A DNA stretch of 64,000 nt, from contig NZ_CP048834.1 of the NCBI RefSeq assembly GCF_012971745.1, forward strand, positions 1,488,001-1,552,000. The letters run 5' to 3'. Under the pieces are notes generated by a model. The model saw only the letters and a program-made list of their open reading frames with translations, made no database searches and was not told the DNA's origin. Positions 38,016 to 48,950 of this stretch are shown here, in pieces. Each line of letters starts with the position of its first letter. Within the stretch, counting starts at the first letter, position 1. Source of the stretch: Starkeya sp. ORNL1 (lineage in GTDB: Bacteria; Pseudomonadota; Alphaproteobacteria; Rhizobiales; Xanthobacteraceae). Position numbers and translations under genes: made by a program.

Positions 38016-39458
38016 CTACATCCATTTCGCCAGTGCGCGCAGTTCGCTTGCGGTCTGGCCGGAGTCGGCAATGACCTGCTTATAGTCGAGCGCGGTATAG
38101 GCGCCGGCGCGGCGCAGGATGCGGCCGTCCACCACCACGAGATCGACATTGCCGGGCTGGGCAAGGTTCACCAGCGCATCATAGGGATCGCCCATCAGCG
38201 CCATGTTTGGATCGCTGGTGCGGATCAGGATGATGTCGGCCCGCTTGCCCGGCGTCAGGCTGCCCACCTGCTTGTCGAGGCCAAGGGCGATTGCGCCATC
38301 GATGGTGGCGAGCTGGACTAGGCGCCTGGTGGTGAGCTTGCTCGGGTCGGGCATGCGGTGCTGGTACAGCGAATACAGCGTGCGCATGCAGCTGAAGCAG
38401 TCGCAATTGGAATTGGCGATGTGGTCGATCGACATGCTGACCTTGACGCCGGCATCGAGCAGCTCGCCGAGCTGGATCTCGCCGACCTTCGAGGCCCGGC
38501 GCGACTCGCCCTGCGGCGCGGTCGAGTAGCTGGTGCCGCGCGCGGCCAGGATCTGGCGCTCCTCCGGCGTGGTCAGCAGCGCATGCACCAGTTGCACGTC
38601 CGACCCCAGCAGCCCGGCCTCTTCGAGCAGCTTGATCGGGCTGGCGGACGAGGTGTGCATGGTGATGGGCAGGCCGAGATCGCGGGCCGCGCCCCAGTCG
38701 CGCTTCGCCATATCGGTAGTTATGAGACCGCGGCCGGGACTGGTGCCGCCGCCGATGTTGCGCGAGCAGATGCCGAGCGTGAGCAGCGGATTGTCGGGCA
38801 GCCACTCCTTCTTCACGCGGGCGAGGTCCGGGCTGTCCATCGGCAGTTCATTGGCATAGCCCTGCGGCGTGCCATAGGAGAAGCGGCCGCGTATGCCGAC
38901 ATCGCGCATCGCCCGCAATTCGGCATCGGCGTGCGCGGGGCTCCTCACATTGTGCGCCCAATTGTGGGTGGTGGTGATGCCCGCATAGAGCGCCTCGGCG
39001 AGGCCATGCTTCACCGCGCGATAGGAATGCTCCGGCTGGTAGAAGGTGCCGAGCGTCGCCGTCACCGGGAAGTAGCCGAGCTTGGGATTGTCCTCGCGCA
39101 CCACCGGCCGGCAGGAGCTGGTCCACAGATGCCAGTGGGTCTCGACGAAGCCGGGCATGCAGATCATGCCGGCGCCATCGATCACCTCGGCGCTGGGCGC
39201 GTCGACATTCGCCGCCACCGCGATGATGGCGCCATCACGCACATAGACGTCGCCCACGGCGAGGTCGCCCAGCGCCGGGTCCATGGTCAGCACATTGGCG
39301 CCGCGGATGACGAACTCGCCGCGGGCGGGGAGCGCAGCCGCCGGCGCGGCAGCGCCGGCATTTGCCTGTGCTGCGGCTCGGCCGGCTGTCGCAGCGGCGG
39401 CGGTAAGTGCCGTCGCGCCGATGAGCACGTTGCGGCGATTGATGGAATTGGACGTCAC
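38016..39458 (-). CDS. Exported amidohydrolase, probably Tat-dependent
   Basis: This 480-residue metallo-hydrolase belongs to the amidohydrolase superfamily. It begins with a Tat-type leader (INRRNVLIGATALTAAAATAG). The first metal motif is GFVETHWHLW; later metal ligands lie in THNWAHN, ITMHTSS and the MSIDHIANSN region, and the C-terminal LTPGKRADIILI strand completes the composite domain. It resembles the chlorohydrolase/cytosine-deaminase branch (TrzN/AtzA-like). The GTG at 39458 follows GGAGGAAACC; the ATG at 39545 would put extra residues before the leader. The substrate is unknown. Confidence 0.85.
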   Translation of the reverse strand: MTSNSINRRNVLIGATALTAAAATAGRAAAQANAGAAAPAAALPARGEFVIRGANVLTMDPALGDLAVGDVYVRDGAIIAVAANVDAPSAEVIDGAGMICMPGFVETHWHLWTSSCRPVVREDNPKLGYFPVTATLGTFYQPEHSYRAVKHGLAEALYAGITTTHNWAHNVRSPAHADAELRAMRDVGIRGRFSYGTPQGYANELPMDSPDLARVKKEWLPDNPLLTLGICSRNIGGGTSPGRGLITTDMAKRDWGAARDLGLPITMHTSSASPIKLLEEAGLLGSDVQLVHALLTTPEERQILAARGTSYSTAPQGESRRASKVGEIQLGELLDAGVKVSMSIDHIANSNCDCFSCMRTLYSLYQHRMPDPSKLTTRRLVQLATIDGAIALGLDKQVGSLTPGKRADIILIRTSDPNMALMGDPYDALVNLAQPGNVDLVVVDGRILRRAGAYTALDYKQVIADSGQTASELRALAKWM

Positions 39459-39677
39459 GGTTTCCTCCGCCCCTGGTGGTTGGCCCACCGGCCTTTGCCT
39501 GACGGACGCTTTGGCGCGCTTCCGTCGGGGCGGCAGAGTAGTCATGCAATCGTTTGCGTCAAATCACGCTTGGTGTGAGGAGCGAGGACCGGGACGCCAT
39601 TTTCTCAAATACAGCCACCTCATCCTGAGAGCCTGACTCGAAATTCGACGTATCCGTTGAGAGGAGCCCCTTTCCAC
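39459..39677. other. Intergenic between amidohydrolase and repeat cluster
   Basis: No gene was seen. It holds the presumed amidohydrolase promoter and a short repeat fragment (CCTCATCCTGAGAGCCTGAC) near 39611, with the same CTGACTC-type flank found at 28010 and 61172. Confidence 0.4.
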
Positions 39678-39766
39678 CCTCATCCCCGGGCTTGACCCGG
39701 GGATCCAGACTTCAACCGGGTGCATGCGGAGGGGCTGGATCCCCGGGTCAAGCCCGGGGATGAGGG
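39678..39766. repeat. CCCCGGGCTTGACCCGGGG repeat, full form
   Basis: An 89-bp inverted repeat with interior AGACTTCAACCGGGTGCATG. It is nearly identical to 44139-44228 and close to 28055-28144. Confidence 0.85.
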
Positions 39767-39790
39767 CAAATTGGAGTTTTCGGTCAGCCT

Positions 39791-39896
39791 CTGAGGTGCT
39801 CGGGCAACGCCCGAGCCTCGAAGGATGCTCGCGCAGATGGCCATCCCTCTGCTTCAGCATCCTTCGAGGCCGCCTACGGCGGCACCTCAGGATGAG
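39791..39896. repeat. CATCCTTCG/CTCAGGATGAG repeat pair
   Basis: Two halves (39791-39827 and 39858-39896) are arranged outward, opposite to the order at 13921. The second contains the stem GGCCGCC...GGCGGC. The pair sits just past the hutF stop. Confidence 0.75.
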
Positions 39897-39919
39897 ATGG
39901 CTGTATTGGAGTCAGCCCT

Positions 39920-41281
39920 TCACGCTGCCAGATCGTCCAGCAGCTTGGCGAAGCGCCAGGTGACGCGGTCACGGTCGCGGTGGACGCCGCGCTCGACCAG
40001 CCGTTCGCCGCGCCGCCAGACGCAATCGATGGCGGGGCGCGGCGTCGCGAAGATCCAGCGGTCGAGCGCGGCGGCGTTCTCGCCGACCAGTTCGGCGTCG
40101 AGGCTGACCATGTCGGCGGCATTGCCCACGGCGATGCCCGAGGGGGCGCCGAGCGCCTGCGCGCCACCGGCGAGCGCGGCATCGAACAGCGCCGTGCCGG
40201 TCGAGCGCCCTTCCGCCATCGCCATCACGTTGCGGGCACGGCGTGCCAGGCGCTGCGAATATTCCAGCATGCGCAGTTCGCTCGCGGCATCGATGAGCAC
40301 ATTGGAATCCGAGCCGACGCCGTAGCGCCCGCCCGCGCCCACGAACGCATCCGCCGGGAAGATGCCGTCGCCGAGATTGGCCTCGGTGATCGGGCACAGG
40401 CCCGCCACCGCGCCGCTGTGCGCCAGCCGCACCGTCTCGGCATGGGTCATGTGGGTGGCGTGGATCAGGCACCAGCGCTCGCCAACCTCCGTCGTCTCGA
40501 ACAGCAGTTCGACCGGCCGCCGTCCGCACCAGGCGAGGCAGTCATCGACCTCCCTGGTCTGTTCGGCGACATGGATGTGCAGCGGGCCACCCTGTGCCAG
40601 CGGCACGATGGCGGCGATCTCCTCGGCCGTGGCGGCGCGCAGGCTGTGCGGGGCGAGGCCGAGCACGGCGTCCGGCAAGCCGAGCAAGGCGCGGGCGCTC
40701 GCTTCCATCAGCCGGGCGAAGCTCTCGGGGTCGTTGATGAAGCGGCGCTGGCCGTTATTGGGCGGCTGGCCGCCGAAATTGCCGTGGGCATAGAACACCG
40801 GCAGCAGCGTCAGCCCGATGCCGGTGCTGGCGGCGGCGGCGGCCATGCGCCCGGCGAGTTCGCCGATATCGGCATAATGCGAGCCGTCACGGTCGTGATG
40901 CACATAATGGAATTCGCCGACGCGGGTGAAGCCGGCTTCCAGCATCTCGACATAGGCCATGTTGGCGATGGCCTCCATGTCGTCGGGATCGAGCCGGTCG
41001 AGCGTGCGGTACATCTGCTCGCGCCAGGTCCAGAAGCTGTCGCCTACCGGGCCGCGCACTTCGGTGAGGCCGGCCATGGCGCGCTGGAAGGCGTGGCTGT
41101 GCAGGTTCGGCAGGCCGGGAATGGCGACGGTGTAGCGCTCGTCCGCGTCCGCGGAATCGGTCCCGGCGGCGATCCCGGCGACAAGGCCGTTCGCGATTTC
41201 CACCGTCACCGCGTCCGCCCAGCCGGTGGGCAGCAAGGCGCGTTCGAACCACAGGCGCATCATGGTCACGGGCTTTCCCAT
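39920..41281 (-). CDS. hutF: Formimidoylglutamate deiminase
   Basis: The 453-residue enzyme converts N-formimino-glutamate to N-formyl-glutamate plus ammonia, the step that distinguishes the five-step histidine pathway. It has the amidohydrolase metal motif [14 protein letters not shown], the family-specific [14 protein letters not shown] [14 protein letters not shown], and later ligands in [15 protein letters not shown] and GVGSDSN. The start could also be 41263 ([12 protein letters not shown]), which aligns better with the usual family N-terminus. It is divergent from hutI across a 10-bp HutC-like palindrome. Confidence 0.94.
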   Translation of the reverse strand: MGKPVTMMRLWFERALLPTGWADAVTVEIANGLVAGIAAGTDSADADERYTVAIPGLPNLHSHAFQRAMAGLTEVRGPVGDSFWTWREQMYRTLDRLDPDDMEAIANMAYVEMLEAGFTRVGEFHYVHHDRDGSHYADIGELAGRMAAAAASTGIGLTLLPVFYAHGNFGGQPPNNGQRRFINDPESFARLMEASARALLGLPDAVLGLAPHSLRAATAEEIAAIVPLAQGGPLHIHVAEQTREVDDCLAWCGRRPVELLFETTEVGERWCLIHATHMTHAETVRLAHSGAVAGLCPITEANLGDGIFPADAFVGAGGRYGVGSDSNVLIDAASELRMLEYSQRLARRARNVMAMAEGRSTGTALFDAALAGGAQALGAPSGIAVGNAADMVSLDAELVGENAAALDRWIFATPRPAIDCVWRRGERLVERGVHRDRDRVTWRFAKLLDDLAA

Positions 41282-41313
41282 CTGCTCTGGACAAGCCTCA
41301 CGGCTGCGCTTTA

Positions 41314-41323
41314 TGTATAGACA
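41314..41323. promoter_or_regulatory. HutC-type operator, hutF/hutI
   Basis: TGTATAGACA lies between the divergent hutF and hutI genes. It is the reverse complement of TGTCTATACA found at 52568-52577 and identical to 58403-58412. GntR/HutC-family proteins bind TGTxTAxACA-type palindromes. Confidence 0.7.
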
Positions 41324-41364
41324 TTATTGCCGCGGCTGCCAATGCGCCGCGCGAGCGCGAAGGC

Positions 41365-42576
41365 ATGCAAATGCGTTGCGACCGGCTGTGGCGCGGGGCG
41401 AGACTGGCCACGCTCGCCCCTTCGAAAAGCGGGCTCGGCATTGTCGAGGACGGCGTCATCGCCGCCCGCGACGGGCGCATCGTCTTCGCCGGCAGCGCGC
41501 CTGAGGCGACGGGCCTCGAGGCCGACGAGATCATCGATTGCGAGGGCCGCTGGATCACTCCCGGCCTGATCGACTGCCACACCCATCTCATTTTCGGCGG
41601 CGACCGCGCCCACGAATTCGAGCTGCGGCTCGCCGGCGCCTCCTATGAGGAGATCGCCCATGCCGGGGGCGGCATCGTCTCCACCATGAAGGCGACGCGG
41701 GCGGCAAGCGAAGCGGACCTCGTCGCCAGCGCGCTGCCGCGGCTCGATGCGCTGCTGGCGGAAGGCGTCACCACCATCGAGGTGAAGTCGGGCTACGGGC
41801 TTTCGACCGACGCCGAGCTGAAAAGCCTGCGCGCCGCGCGGGCGCTGGCCGCCCGTCGCCCGGTCTCCGTGGCGACCACCTTCCTCGGCGCCCACGCGCT
41901 GCCGCCGGAAGCCGATGGCGACAAGGACGCCTACATCGCGAGCGTCATCGACGACATGCTGCCGGCGGTCGCCGGCGAGGGTCTGGCCGACGCGGTCGAT
42001 GCCTTCTGCGAGGGCCTTGCCTTCTCGCCGGAGCAGGTCGCGCGCGTGTTCGAGGCGGCGAAAGCGCTCGGGCTGCCGGTGAAGCTGCATGCCGACCAGC
42101 TCTCGAACCTCCATGGCGCCGCCCTGGCCGCCCGCTTCGGCGCGCTGTCGGCGGACCATCTGGAGCACACCGACGAGCACGGCGCCGCGGCCATGGCGCA
42201 GGCCGGCACCGTCGCGGTGCTGCTGCCGGGCGCCTATTACTTCATTCGCGAGACCAAGGTGCCGCCGGTGGCGCTGTTCCGTGCCCATGGCGTGCCGATG
42301 GCGCTGGCGACCGACTGCAATCCCGGGACCTCCCCCCTCACCTCGCTGCTGCTGACGCTGAACATGGGCGCGACGCTGTTCCGCATGACCGTCGAGGAAT
42401 GCCTCGCCGGTGTCACCCGCGAGGCGGCGCGTGCGCTCGGCCGGCTCGATGAGATCGGCACGCTGGAAGCCGGCAAGAGCTGCGACCTCGCCATCTGGGA
42501 CATCGAGCGCCCAGCCGAGCTGGTCTATCGCATGGGATTCAACCCGCTCCACCGGCGGGTCTGGAGGGGTCGATGA
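41365..42576 (+). CDS. hutI: Imidazolonepropionase
   Basis: This 403-residue enzyme hydrolyses 4-imidazolone-5-propionate to formiminoglutamate. The amidohydrolase metal pair is in [10 protein letters not shown] (His72 and His74), the conserved lysine region is [11 protein letters not shown], and later ligands fall in [15 protein letters not shown] and ATDCNPG. It is the first gene of the hutIHGU operon. Its TGA overlaps the hutH ATG (ATGA), giving translational coupling. Confidence 0.96.
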   Translation: MQMRCDRLWRGARLATLAPSKSGLGIVEDGVIAARDGRIVFAGSAPEATGLEADEIIDCEGRWITPGLIDCHTHLIFGGDRAHEFELRLAGASYEEIAHAGGGIVSTMKATRAASEADLVASALPRLDALLAEGVTTIEVKSGYGLSTDAELKSLRAARALAARRPVSVATTFLGAHALPPEADGDKDAYIASVIDDMLPAVAGEGLADAVDAFCEGLAFSPEQVARVFEAAKALGLPVKLHADQLSNLHGAALAARFGALSADHLEHTDEHGAAAMAQAGTVAVLLPGAYYFIRETKVPPVALFRAHGVPMALATDCNPGTSPLTSLLLTLNMGATLFRMTVEECLAGVTREAARALGRLDEIGTLEAGKSCDLAIWDIERPAELVYRMGFNPLHRRVWRGR

Positions 42577-44108
42577 AGTTTGTGGTCCTGACGCCCGGCG
42601 CGGTATCGCTCGCGCAGTGGCGCGCCATCTATCGCGGCGCCGGCCTCGCGCTCGATCCGGCCTGCCGGCCGGCGATCGCGCGGGCGGCGGAAGCGGTCGC
42701 CGCCATCGTCGCCAAGGGCGAGCCGGTCTATGGCATCAATACCGGCTTCGGCAAGCTCGCCAGCGTGCGCATCCCCGCCGCGGACCTCGCCACGCTCCAG
42801 CGCAATATCGTGCTCTCGCATGCCGCCGGCGTCGGCGAGCCGATGCCGCATCCGATCGTGCGGCTGATGATGGCGCTGAAGCTCGCCAGCCTCGCGCAAG
42901 GCGCCTCCGGCGTCGCGCCCGCCACCATCGCCATGCTGGAAGCCTTCCTGGAGCGCGGCCTCACCCCGATGGTGCCGTCGCAAGGCTCGGTCGGCGCATC
43001 CGGCGATCTCGCCCCGCTGGCGCACATGACGGCGACCATGATCGGCGTCGGCGAGATCTTCGTCGATGGGGCGCGGGTCCCGGCGGATATCGCGCTGGCG
43101 GATGCCGGGCTGACACCGCTTGCGCTCGGCCCCAAGGAAGGGCTGGCGCTGCTCAACGGCACGCAATTCTCCACCGCCAATGCGCTGGCCGGCCTGTTCG
43201 AAGCGGAGAACCTGTTCCGCTCGGCGCTGGTGACCGGCGCGCTTTCCACCGACGCCGCCCGCGGCTCAGACGCGCCGTTCGACCCGCGCATCCATGCGCT
43301 GCGCAAGCATCGCGGCCAGATCGAGACAGCGCACGCGCTGCGCAGCCTCATGGCCGGCTCGGCGATCCGCGCCTCGCACCTCATCGGCGACGAGCGGGTG
43401 CAGGATCCCTATTGCCTGCGCTGCCAGCCGCAAGTGATGGGCGCGGCGCTCGACCTGCTGCGGCAGGCGGCAGCGACGCTGGAGACCGAGGCCAACGGCG
43501 TTTCCGACAATCCGCTGATCTTCCCGGACACCGGCGAGGCGCTGTCCGGCGGCAATTTCCACGCCGAGCCGGTGGCGTTCGCCGCCGACATGATCGCGCT
43601 CGCGGTGTGCGAGATCGGCTCGCTGAGCGAGCGGCGCATCGCCATGCTGGTCGATCCCGCGCTGTCGGGCATGCCGGCCTTCCTCACGCCGAAGCCAGGG
43701 CTGAATTCCGGCTTCATGATCCCGCAGGTCACCGCCGCCGCGCTGGTCTCGGAGAACAAGCAGCGGGCCTATCCGGCAAGCGTCGATTCCATCCCCACCT
43801 CGGCCAACCAGGAGGACCATGTCTCGATGGCCGCGCACGGCGCGCGGCGCCTCGCCGGCATGGTGGAGAATGCGGTGTGCGTGGTCGGCATCGAGTTGCT
43901 CGCCGCCGCGCAGGGCTGCGATTTCCACGCGCCGCTGGCGTCGAGCGCGGTGCTGGAGCAGGTGCGCCGGATGCTGCGGGCGCAGGTGCCGCATCTCGAC
44001 GACGACCGGCATTTCGCCCCCGACATGGAGGCAGCGAACGCTCTGGTGCGCTCCGGCGCGGTGGCCGGCCTGGCGGGCGGCCTGCTGCCGAACATCAGCG
44101 GGGAGTGA
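42573..44108 (+). CDS. hutH: Histidine ammonia-lyase
   Basis: This 511-residue enzyme deaminates histidine to urocanate, the first step of the pathway. The MIO prosthetic group forms from Ala142-Ser143-Gly144 in [12 protein letters not shown]. The catalytic tyrosine lies in GINTGFG-adjacent [12 protein letters not shown]. The C-terminal active-site segment [11 protein letters not shown] is intact. It overlaps hutI by 4 nt and is separated from hutG by about 150 bp containing a palindromic repeat. Confidence 0.97.
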   Translation: MKFVVLTPGAVSLAQWRAIYRGAGLALDPACRPAIARAAEAVAAIVAKGEPVYGINTGFGKLASVRIPAADLATLQRNIVLSHAAGVGEPMPHPIVRLMMALKLASLAQGASGVAPATIAMLEAFLERGLTPMVPSQGSVGASGDLAPLAHMTATMIGVGEIFVDGARVPADIALADAGLTPLALGPKEGLALLNGTQFSTANALAGLFEAENLFRSALVTGALSTDAARGSDAPFDPRIHALRKHRGQIETAHALRSLMAGSAIRASHLIGDERVQDPYCLRCQPQVMGAALDLLRQAAATLETEANGVSDNPLIFPDTGEALSGGNFHAEPVAFAADMIALAVCEIGSLSERRIAMLVDPALSGMPAFLTPKPGLNSGFMIPQVTAAALVSENKQRAYPASVDSIPTSANQEDHVSMAAHGARRLAGMVENAVCVVGIELLAAAQGCDFHAPLASSAVLEQVRRMLRAQVPHLDDDRHFAPDMEAANALVRSGAVAGLAGGLLPNISGE

Positions 44109-44138
44109 TGGGGATGCCTTGTGGTCATACCCTAACCA

Positions 44139-44228
44139 CCCTCATCCCCGGGCGTGACCCGGGGATCCAGACTTGGACCGGGTGCATGCGGGGAGGCTGG
44201 ATCCCCGGGTCAAGCCCGGGGATGAGGG
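44139..44228. repeat. CCCCGGGCTTGACCCGGGG repeat inside the hut operon
   Basis: A full 90-bp inverted repeat lies between hutH and hutG. The interior AGACTTGGACCGGGTGCATG matches 39678-39766. It could act as an attenuator or mRNA stabiliser within the transcript. Confidence 0.85.
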
Positions 44229-44262
44229 TTGGAGTGATGTGTGGGGAAGAAGGAGCAGCGGC

Positions 44263-45090
44263 ATGACCCTCCCCTCCTTCATCCACATCCATCGCGGCAC
44301 CGCGCCGCTCGTCGTCAGCCTGCCGCACACCGGCACCGAGATCCCCGACGAGATCGCCGGCGACCTCGTCTCGCCTTGGCTGGCGCGCAAGGATTGCGAC
44401 TGGTGGATCGAGCGGCTATACGACTTCGCCGCCGATCTCGGCGCCACCACGGTGCGCACCAGCGTCTCGCGTACCGCCATCGACGTGAACCGCGACCCCT
44501 CGGGCGTCTCGCTCTATCCGGGACAGGCGACCACCGAGCTCTGCCCGACCACCACCTTCGACGGCGAGCCGCTCTACATCGAGGGCCGGGCGCCGGACAT
44601 CGCCGCGCGCAAGGCGCGCTGGTTCGAGCCCTACCACGCCGCGCTCAAAGCCGAGCTCGACCATGCCCGCGCGGTCCACGGCACGGTGGTGCTGTATGAT
44701 TGCCACTCGATCCGCTCGGTAGTCCCACGGCTGTTCGAGGGAACGCTGCCGCACTTCAACATCGGCACCAATGTCGGCGTGACCTGCGCCCCCGCCTTGC
44801 AGGCGCAGATCGAGGCGATCTGTGACGCCAGCGGGCTCAGTCGCGTCAGCAATGGCCGCTTCAAGGGCGGCTACATCACCCGGCATTACGGCCAACCGGC
44901 GGATGGCATCCACGCCGTGCAGATGGAACTCGCCTGCCGCGGCTATATGCGCGAGCCGCTCGGCCCGGTGAACGAGCCGGACTGGCCGACGCCGTACGAT
45001 CCCGAATATGCAGCGCCGCTGCGCGCCGCCCTCATCGACATCTTCAAGGCCTGCCTCGCCTTCGCCCGCTCGGAAGGGAAAAGCTCATGA
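44263..45090 (+). CDS. hutG: N-formylglutamate deformylase
   Basis: The 275-residue enzyme hydrolyses N-formyl-glutamate to glutamate and formate, the last step of the HutF branch. Family motifs are [42 protein letters not shown] and LYDCHSIRS. The start at 44263 follows AAGGAGCAGCGGC; an open frame reaching back to 44173 would run into the palindromic repeat. The stop overlaps the hutU start (ATGA). Confidence 0.95.
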   Translation: MTLPSFIHIHRGTAPLVVSLPHTGTEIPDEIAGDLVSPWLARKDCDWWIERLYDFAADLGATTVRTSVSRTAIDVNRDPSGVSLYPGQATTELCPTTTFDGEPLYIEGRAPDIAARKARWFEPYHAALKAELDHARAVHGTVVLYDCHSIRSVVPRLFEGTLPHFNIGTNVGVTCAPALQAQIEAICDASGLSRVSNGRFKGGYITRHYGQPADGIHAVQMELACRGYMREPLGPVNEPDWPTPYDPEYAAPLRAALIDIFKACLAFARSEGKSS

Positions 45091-46754
45091 CCCGCATCGA
45101 CAACAACCGCGTCATCCGCGCCGCCCGCGGCACGGAGCTTTCGGCCAAGAGCTGGCTCACCGAGGCGCCGATGCGCATGCTGATGAACAATCTCGATCCC
45201 GACGTCGCCGAGCGGCCGGGCGAGCTGGTGGTCTATGGCGGCATCGGCCGCGCCGCCCGCGACTGGGAGAGCTTCGACCGCATCGTCGCCACGCTCAAGA
45301 CGCTGGAGGCCGACCAGACGCTGCTGGTGCAGTCCGGCAAGCCGGTCGGGGTGTTCCGCACCCACAAGGATGCGCCGCGGGTGCTGATCGCCAATTCCAA
45401 CCTGGTGCCGCACTGGGCGACCTGGGAGCACTTCAACGAGCTGGATAGAAAGGGCCTGGCCATGTACGGCCAGATGACCGCCGGCTCCTGGATCTATATC
45501 GGCGCGCAGGGCATCGTTCAGGGCACCTACGAGACCTTCGTGGAGATGGGCCGCCAGCATTTCCGCGGCAGCCTCAAGGGCAAATGGATCCTCACCGGCG
45601 GGCTCGGCGGCATGGGCGGCGCGCAGCCGCTGGCCGCGACCATGGCCGGCGCCTCGTGCCTCGCGGTGGAATGCCGGCCGTCGAGCATCGAGTTCCGGCT
45701 GCGCACCGGCTACCTCGACACCCACACCACCGACCTCGACGAGGCGCTGCGGCTGATCGAACAGTCCTGCGCGCAGGGCAAGCCGCTCTCGGTCGGCCTG
45801 CTCGGCAACACCGCCGAAGTGCTGCCGGAACTGGTGCGCCGCGGCGTGAAGCCGGACGTGGTGACCGACCAGACCTCGGCGCATGACCCGGTGAACGGCT
45901 ATCTGCCCGCCGGCTGGACGCTAGCCGAATGGGAGGATCGCCGCGCCTCCGATCCCAAGGGCGTCGCCAAGGCAGCGAAGGCCTCGATGGCGGTGCATGT
46001 GAAGGCGATGCTCGACTTCCACCATGCCGGCATCCCCACCGTGGATTACGGCAACAACATCCGCCAGATGGCGCTGGAGGAAGGCGTGACCAACGCCTTC
46101 GACTTCCCCGGCTTCGTGCCGGCCTATATCCGCCCGCTGTTCTGCCGCGGCATCGGCCCGTTCCGCTGGGCGGCGCTGTCCGGCGATCCCGAGGACATCG
46201 CCCGCACCGACGCCAAGGTGAAGGAGCTGATCCCGGACAATGCGCATCTGCACAACTGGCTCGACATGGCGCGCGAGCGCATCAAGTTCCAAGGCTTGCC
46301 AGCGCGCATCTGCTGGGTCGGGCTCGGCGACCGCCACCGGCTCGGCCTCGCCTTCAACGAGATGGTGCGGACCGGCGAACTGAAGGCGCCGATCGTGATC
46401 GGCCGCGATCATCTCGATTCCGGCTCGGTGGCCTCGCCGAACCGCGAGACCGAGGCGATGCAGGACGGCTCCGACGCCGTCTCCGACTGGCCGCTGCTCA
46501 ACGCCCTGCTGAACACCGCCTCGGGCGCGACCTGGGTGTCGCTGCATCATGGCGGCGGCGTCGGCATGGGGTTCTCGCAGCATGCGGGCATGGTGATCTG
46601 CTGCGACGGCACCGCCGACGCCGATGCCCGCATCGCCCGGGTGCTGTGGAACGACCCGGCGACCGGGGTGATGCGCCACGCCGATGCGGGCTACCAGGTT
46701 GCGATCGACTGCGCGCGCGAGCACCAGCTCGATCTGCCGGGGATATTGGCCTGA
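45087..46754 (+). CDS. hutU: Urocanate hydratase
   Basis: This 555-residue NAD-dependent enzyme converts urocanate to imidazolonepropionate. It starts with [20 protein letters not shown], has the NAD-binding [13 protein letters not shown], and the active-site cysteine motif near [10 protein letters not shown]. The C-terminal [18 protein letters not shown] is diagnostic. It is the final gene of hutIHGU, coupled to hutG by a 4-nt overlap. Confidence 0.97.
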   Translation: MTRIDNNRVIRAARGTELSAKSWLTEAPMRMLMNNLDPDVAERPGELVVYGGIGRAARDWESFDRIVATLKTLEADQTLLVQSGKPVGVFRTHKDAPRVLIANSNLVPHWATWEHFNELDRKGLAMYGQMTAGSWIYIGAQGIVQGTYETFVEMGRQHFRGSLKGKWILTGGLGGMGGAQPLAATMAGASCLAVECRPSSIEFRLRTGYLDTHTTDLDEALRLIEQSCAQGKPLSVGLLGNTAEVLPELVRRGVKPDVVTDQTSAHDPVNGYLPAGWTLAEWEDRRASDPKGVAKAAKASMAVHVKAMLDFHHAGIPTVDYGNNIRQMALEEGVTNAFDFPGFVPAYIRPLFCRGIGPFRWAALSGDPEDIARTDAKVKELIPDNAHLHNWLDMARERIKFQGLPARICWVGLGDRHRLGLAFNEMVRTGELKAPIVIGRDHLDSGSVASPNRETEAMQDGSDAVSDWPLLNALLNTASGATWVSLHHGGGVGMGFSQHAGMVICCDGTADADARIARVLWNDPATGVMRHADAGYQVAIDCAREHQLDLPGILA

Positions 46755-46842
46755 TCTCGCGGGCGGGACGGGCGGGACAGGACCCGCAATAATTTCTTCG
46801 ACGAGGCTGGACTAACGCGGTCGCCAGCCCCGTATACGTTTC

Positions 46843-47406
46843 ATGAGGTCGCAGAAGCCCAGCTTTGATGTCATCGGCCAGTTGTCGGCGCTGCGCCGCT
46901 ATGCGCGCTCGCTGACGCGCGACGAGCATGATGCCGAGGACCTCGTGCAGGACACGCTGGTCCGCGCCTATGAGCGGCGCGCCGGGTTCGACACGTCGCG
47001 CAACATCCGGGTCTGGCTGCTCTCGATCCTCCACAATGCCTTCATCGACGGCGGCCGGGCAAAGCGGGCGGAGGCGAAGCGCGTGCTCCACGCTGCCGAA
47101 CTGGCGCCCGGCGCGGAAGGCCCGGCGCAGGAACATCATGTGCGGCTCGCCGACGTGCGCCGCGCCTTCCTCGATCTGCCGGACGAACAGCGTTCAGCGC
47201 TGCATCTCGTTGCCATCGAGGGCCTGAGCTACGCCGAGGCCGCCAATGCCCTCGGCATTCCCTCCGGCACGCTGATGTCGCGGCTGGCGCGGGCGCGCGC
47301 CACGCTGCGCGCGCTCGAAGAGGCCGAGGGCCGCTCCCGATCCGACGCCCCGCCGCGTCCCAGCCACCTGAAAATCGTCGGAGGTTCGGATGAACCATCT
47401 TCCTGA
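46843..47406 (+). CDS. ECF-family RNA polymerase sigma factor
   Basis: This 187-residue sigma-70-type factor has region 2 in residues about 10-75 (ALRRYARSLTRDEHDAEDLV, then QDTLVRAYERR and IRVWLLSILHN) and region 4 in about 115-165 (LPDEQRSALHLVAIEGLSYA and EAANALGIPSGTLMSRLARA). The anti-sigma gene overlaps its 3' end by 17 bp. It has no link to the hut genes apart from position. The stress it responds to is not evident. Confidence 0.92.
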   Translation: MRSQKPSFDVIGQLSALRRYARSLTRDEHDAEDLVQDTLVRAYERRAGFDTSRNIRVWLLSILHNAFIDGGRAKRAEAKRVLHAAELAPGAEGPAQEHHVRLADVRRAFLDLPDEQRSALHLVAIEGLSYAEAANALGIPSGTLMSRLARARATLRALEEAEGRSRSDAPPRPSHLKIVGGSDEPSS

Positions 47407-48163
47407 CCCCGTCTCCGAAGACGATCTGCAGGCCTATGTCGACGATCAGCTCGCCGTGGCGCGGCGTATCGATGTCGAGGCCTATCTGAGCCGTCACCCG
47501 GCCGAGGCGACCCGCGTCATGGCGCACCTGCGGGTGCGCGATGAACTCCGCCTCGCCTTGGCCGAGACCACCGCGCTGCGCGACGCCACCACCACGGATG
47601 CCGCCCGCCGGCTGGAGAGCGGGCTCTCGCGCGGTCGGCTGGTGTCGCAGCTCCGCCGGGCCGCCGCGATTGCCTTCCTGGTCGGAGCCGGCTGGCTGGC
47701 CCATGCCTATTCCGGGCCGTTCGGCGTCAGCGAGGTGGTGGCCTCGAGCCTGCCGCCGTCCTACGTCTCCGAGGCGGTCATGGCCCATCGCACCACGCTG
47801 GTGCGCGCCGCCATGCACTCGCAGCCCGCGGTGCGCGACTACGATCCCGCCGAGATCCGGGCGGCCACCGCGATCCAGCTCCCCGCCTTGCCGGCGAACT
47901 GGGAGGTGACGGACGTGCAGGTCTTCCCGTCCGCCTTCGGGCCGAGCGTGGAGATGGCCATCCGCACGGCGCAGTTCGGCACGGTTTCGCTGTTCGCGGT
48001 GCGCCCCGGCAGCTTCGACGTCGTGCCCGCGACCCTGGTCGCGCGCGACGAGCTCGCCGCCGCCTACTGGCAGATCGGCGAGGTGGCCTACGCGCTGGTG
48101 GCGAAGGCGGATTCCCGCGAGCTCGACAAGGCCGCGACCGGCCTAGCCAAGTCCCTCTATTGA
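47390..48163 (+). CDS. Transmembrane anti-sigma factor
   Basis: This 257-residue protein has a cytoplasmic N-terminal anti-sigma helix bundle (SEDDLQAYVDDQLAVARRID), one transmembrane helix (AAAIAFLVGAGWLAHAYSG, residues about 85-105) and a periplasmic domain of about 150 residues with no cysteine pair. It lacks the HxxxCxxC zinc motif. A GGAGG lies within the sigma gene just before the ATG, which itself lies 17 bp inside that gene. It should hold the sigma factor until an envelope signal releases it. Confidence 0.85.
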   Translation: MNHLPDPVSEDDLQAYVDDQLAVARRIDVEAYLSRHPAEATRVMAHLRVRDELRLALAETTALRDATTTDAARRLESGLSRGRLVSQLRRAAAIAFLVGAGWLAHAYSGPFGVSEVVASSLPPSYVSEAVMAHRTTLVRAAMHSQPAVRDYDPAEIRAATAIQLPALPANWEVTDVQVFPSAFGPSVEMAIRTAQFGTVSLFAVRPGSFDVVPATLVARDELAAAYWQIGEVAYALVAKADSRELDKAATGLAKSLY

Positions 48164-48199
48164 CGTCGCTTTACTGAACATCCCCGGAGGAGAACGGAC

Positions 48200-48922
48200 A
48201 TGAACACGCCGAATTACGGCTACGGCTTGAAGAGCGTCGCCGGCCACCTCGACCAGGCCCAGTTCGACGAGGGCCTGCGCCGGCATATGCTGCGGGTCTA
48301 TAATTATATGGGCCTCGGGCTGGTGCTCACCGGCGCGGTCGCCTTTTTCGTCGGCAGCACGCCGGCGCTCTATGTGCCGATCTTCTCCACCCCGTTGAAG
48401 TGGGTGGTGATGCTGGCGCCGCTGGCCTTCGTGCTGCTCTTCTCGTTCCGCATGCAGTCCATGTCGGCGAGCGGGGCGCAGGCGATGTTCTGGGCGTTCT
48501 GCGCGGTGATGGGGCTGTCCATGGCCTCCATCTTCCTGGTCTTCACCGGCACCAGCATCGCCCGCACCTTCTTCATCGCGGCCACGATGTTCGGTGCGAC
48601 CAGCCTCTATGGCTACACCACCAAGCGCGACCTCTCGCAGTTCGGCTCGTTCCTGATGATGGGCCTGATCGGCGTGGTGATCGCCAGCGTGGTCAACATC
48701 TTCCTCGGCTCGACCATGCTGCAGTTCATCGTCTCGGTGGTCGGCATCCTGGTCTTTGTCGGCCTGACCGCCTGGGACACCCAGTCCATCAAGGAACAGT
48801 ACGCCGACAATTTCGACGCCGAATCCCAGCAGAAGCTCGCCGTGTTCGGCGCCTTCTCGCTCTATCTGAACTTCATCAACATCTTCCAGCTGCTGCTGAA
48901 TTTCACCGGCGAGCGGGAATGA
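48200..48922 (+). CDS. Bax inhibitor-1/YccA family membrane protein
   Basis: This 240-residue inner-membrane protein has about seven helices. It begins FDEGLRRHMLRVYNYMGLGL and contains the family's FSASSTMFGATSLYGYTTKR-like stretch (AATMFGATSLYGYTTKRDLS) and the late GLTAWDTQSIKEQY acidic motif, which gates a calcium leak in bacterial BI-1. A GGAGGAGAACGGAC ribosome-binding site supports the start. It follows the anti-sigma gene by 36 bp and could share its transcript. Confidence 0.92.
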   Translation: MNTPNYGYGLKSVAGHLDQAQFDEGLRRHMLRVYNYMGLGLVLTGAVAFFVGSTPALYVPIFSTPLKWVVMLAPLAFVLLFSFRMQSMSASGAQAMFWAFCAVMGLSMASIFLVFTGTSIARTFFIAATMFGATSLYGYTTKRDLSQFGSFLMMGLIGVVIASVVNIFLGSTMLQFIVSVVGILVFVGLTAWDTQSIKEQYADNFDAESQQKLAVFGAFSLYLNFINIFQLLLNFTGERE

Positions 48923-48950
48923 GCCTATCCCACGCGACAATCGGAGCACT

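Noticed and set aside
38358..41320. Long plus-strand frames over the amidohydrolase and hutF genes
   Set aside because: Both minus-strand genes have intact metal motifs and normal lengths; the antisense frames lack any recognisable fold.
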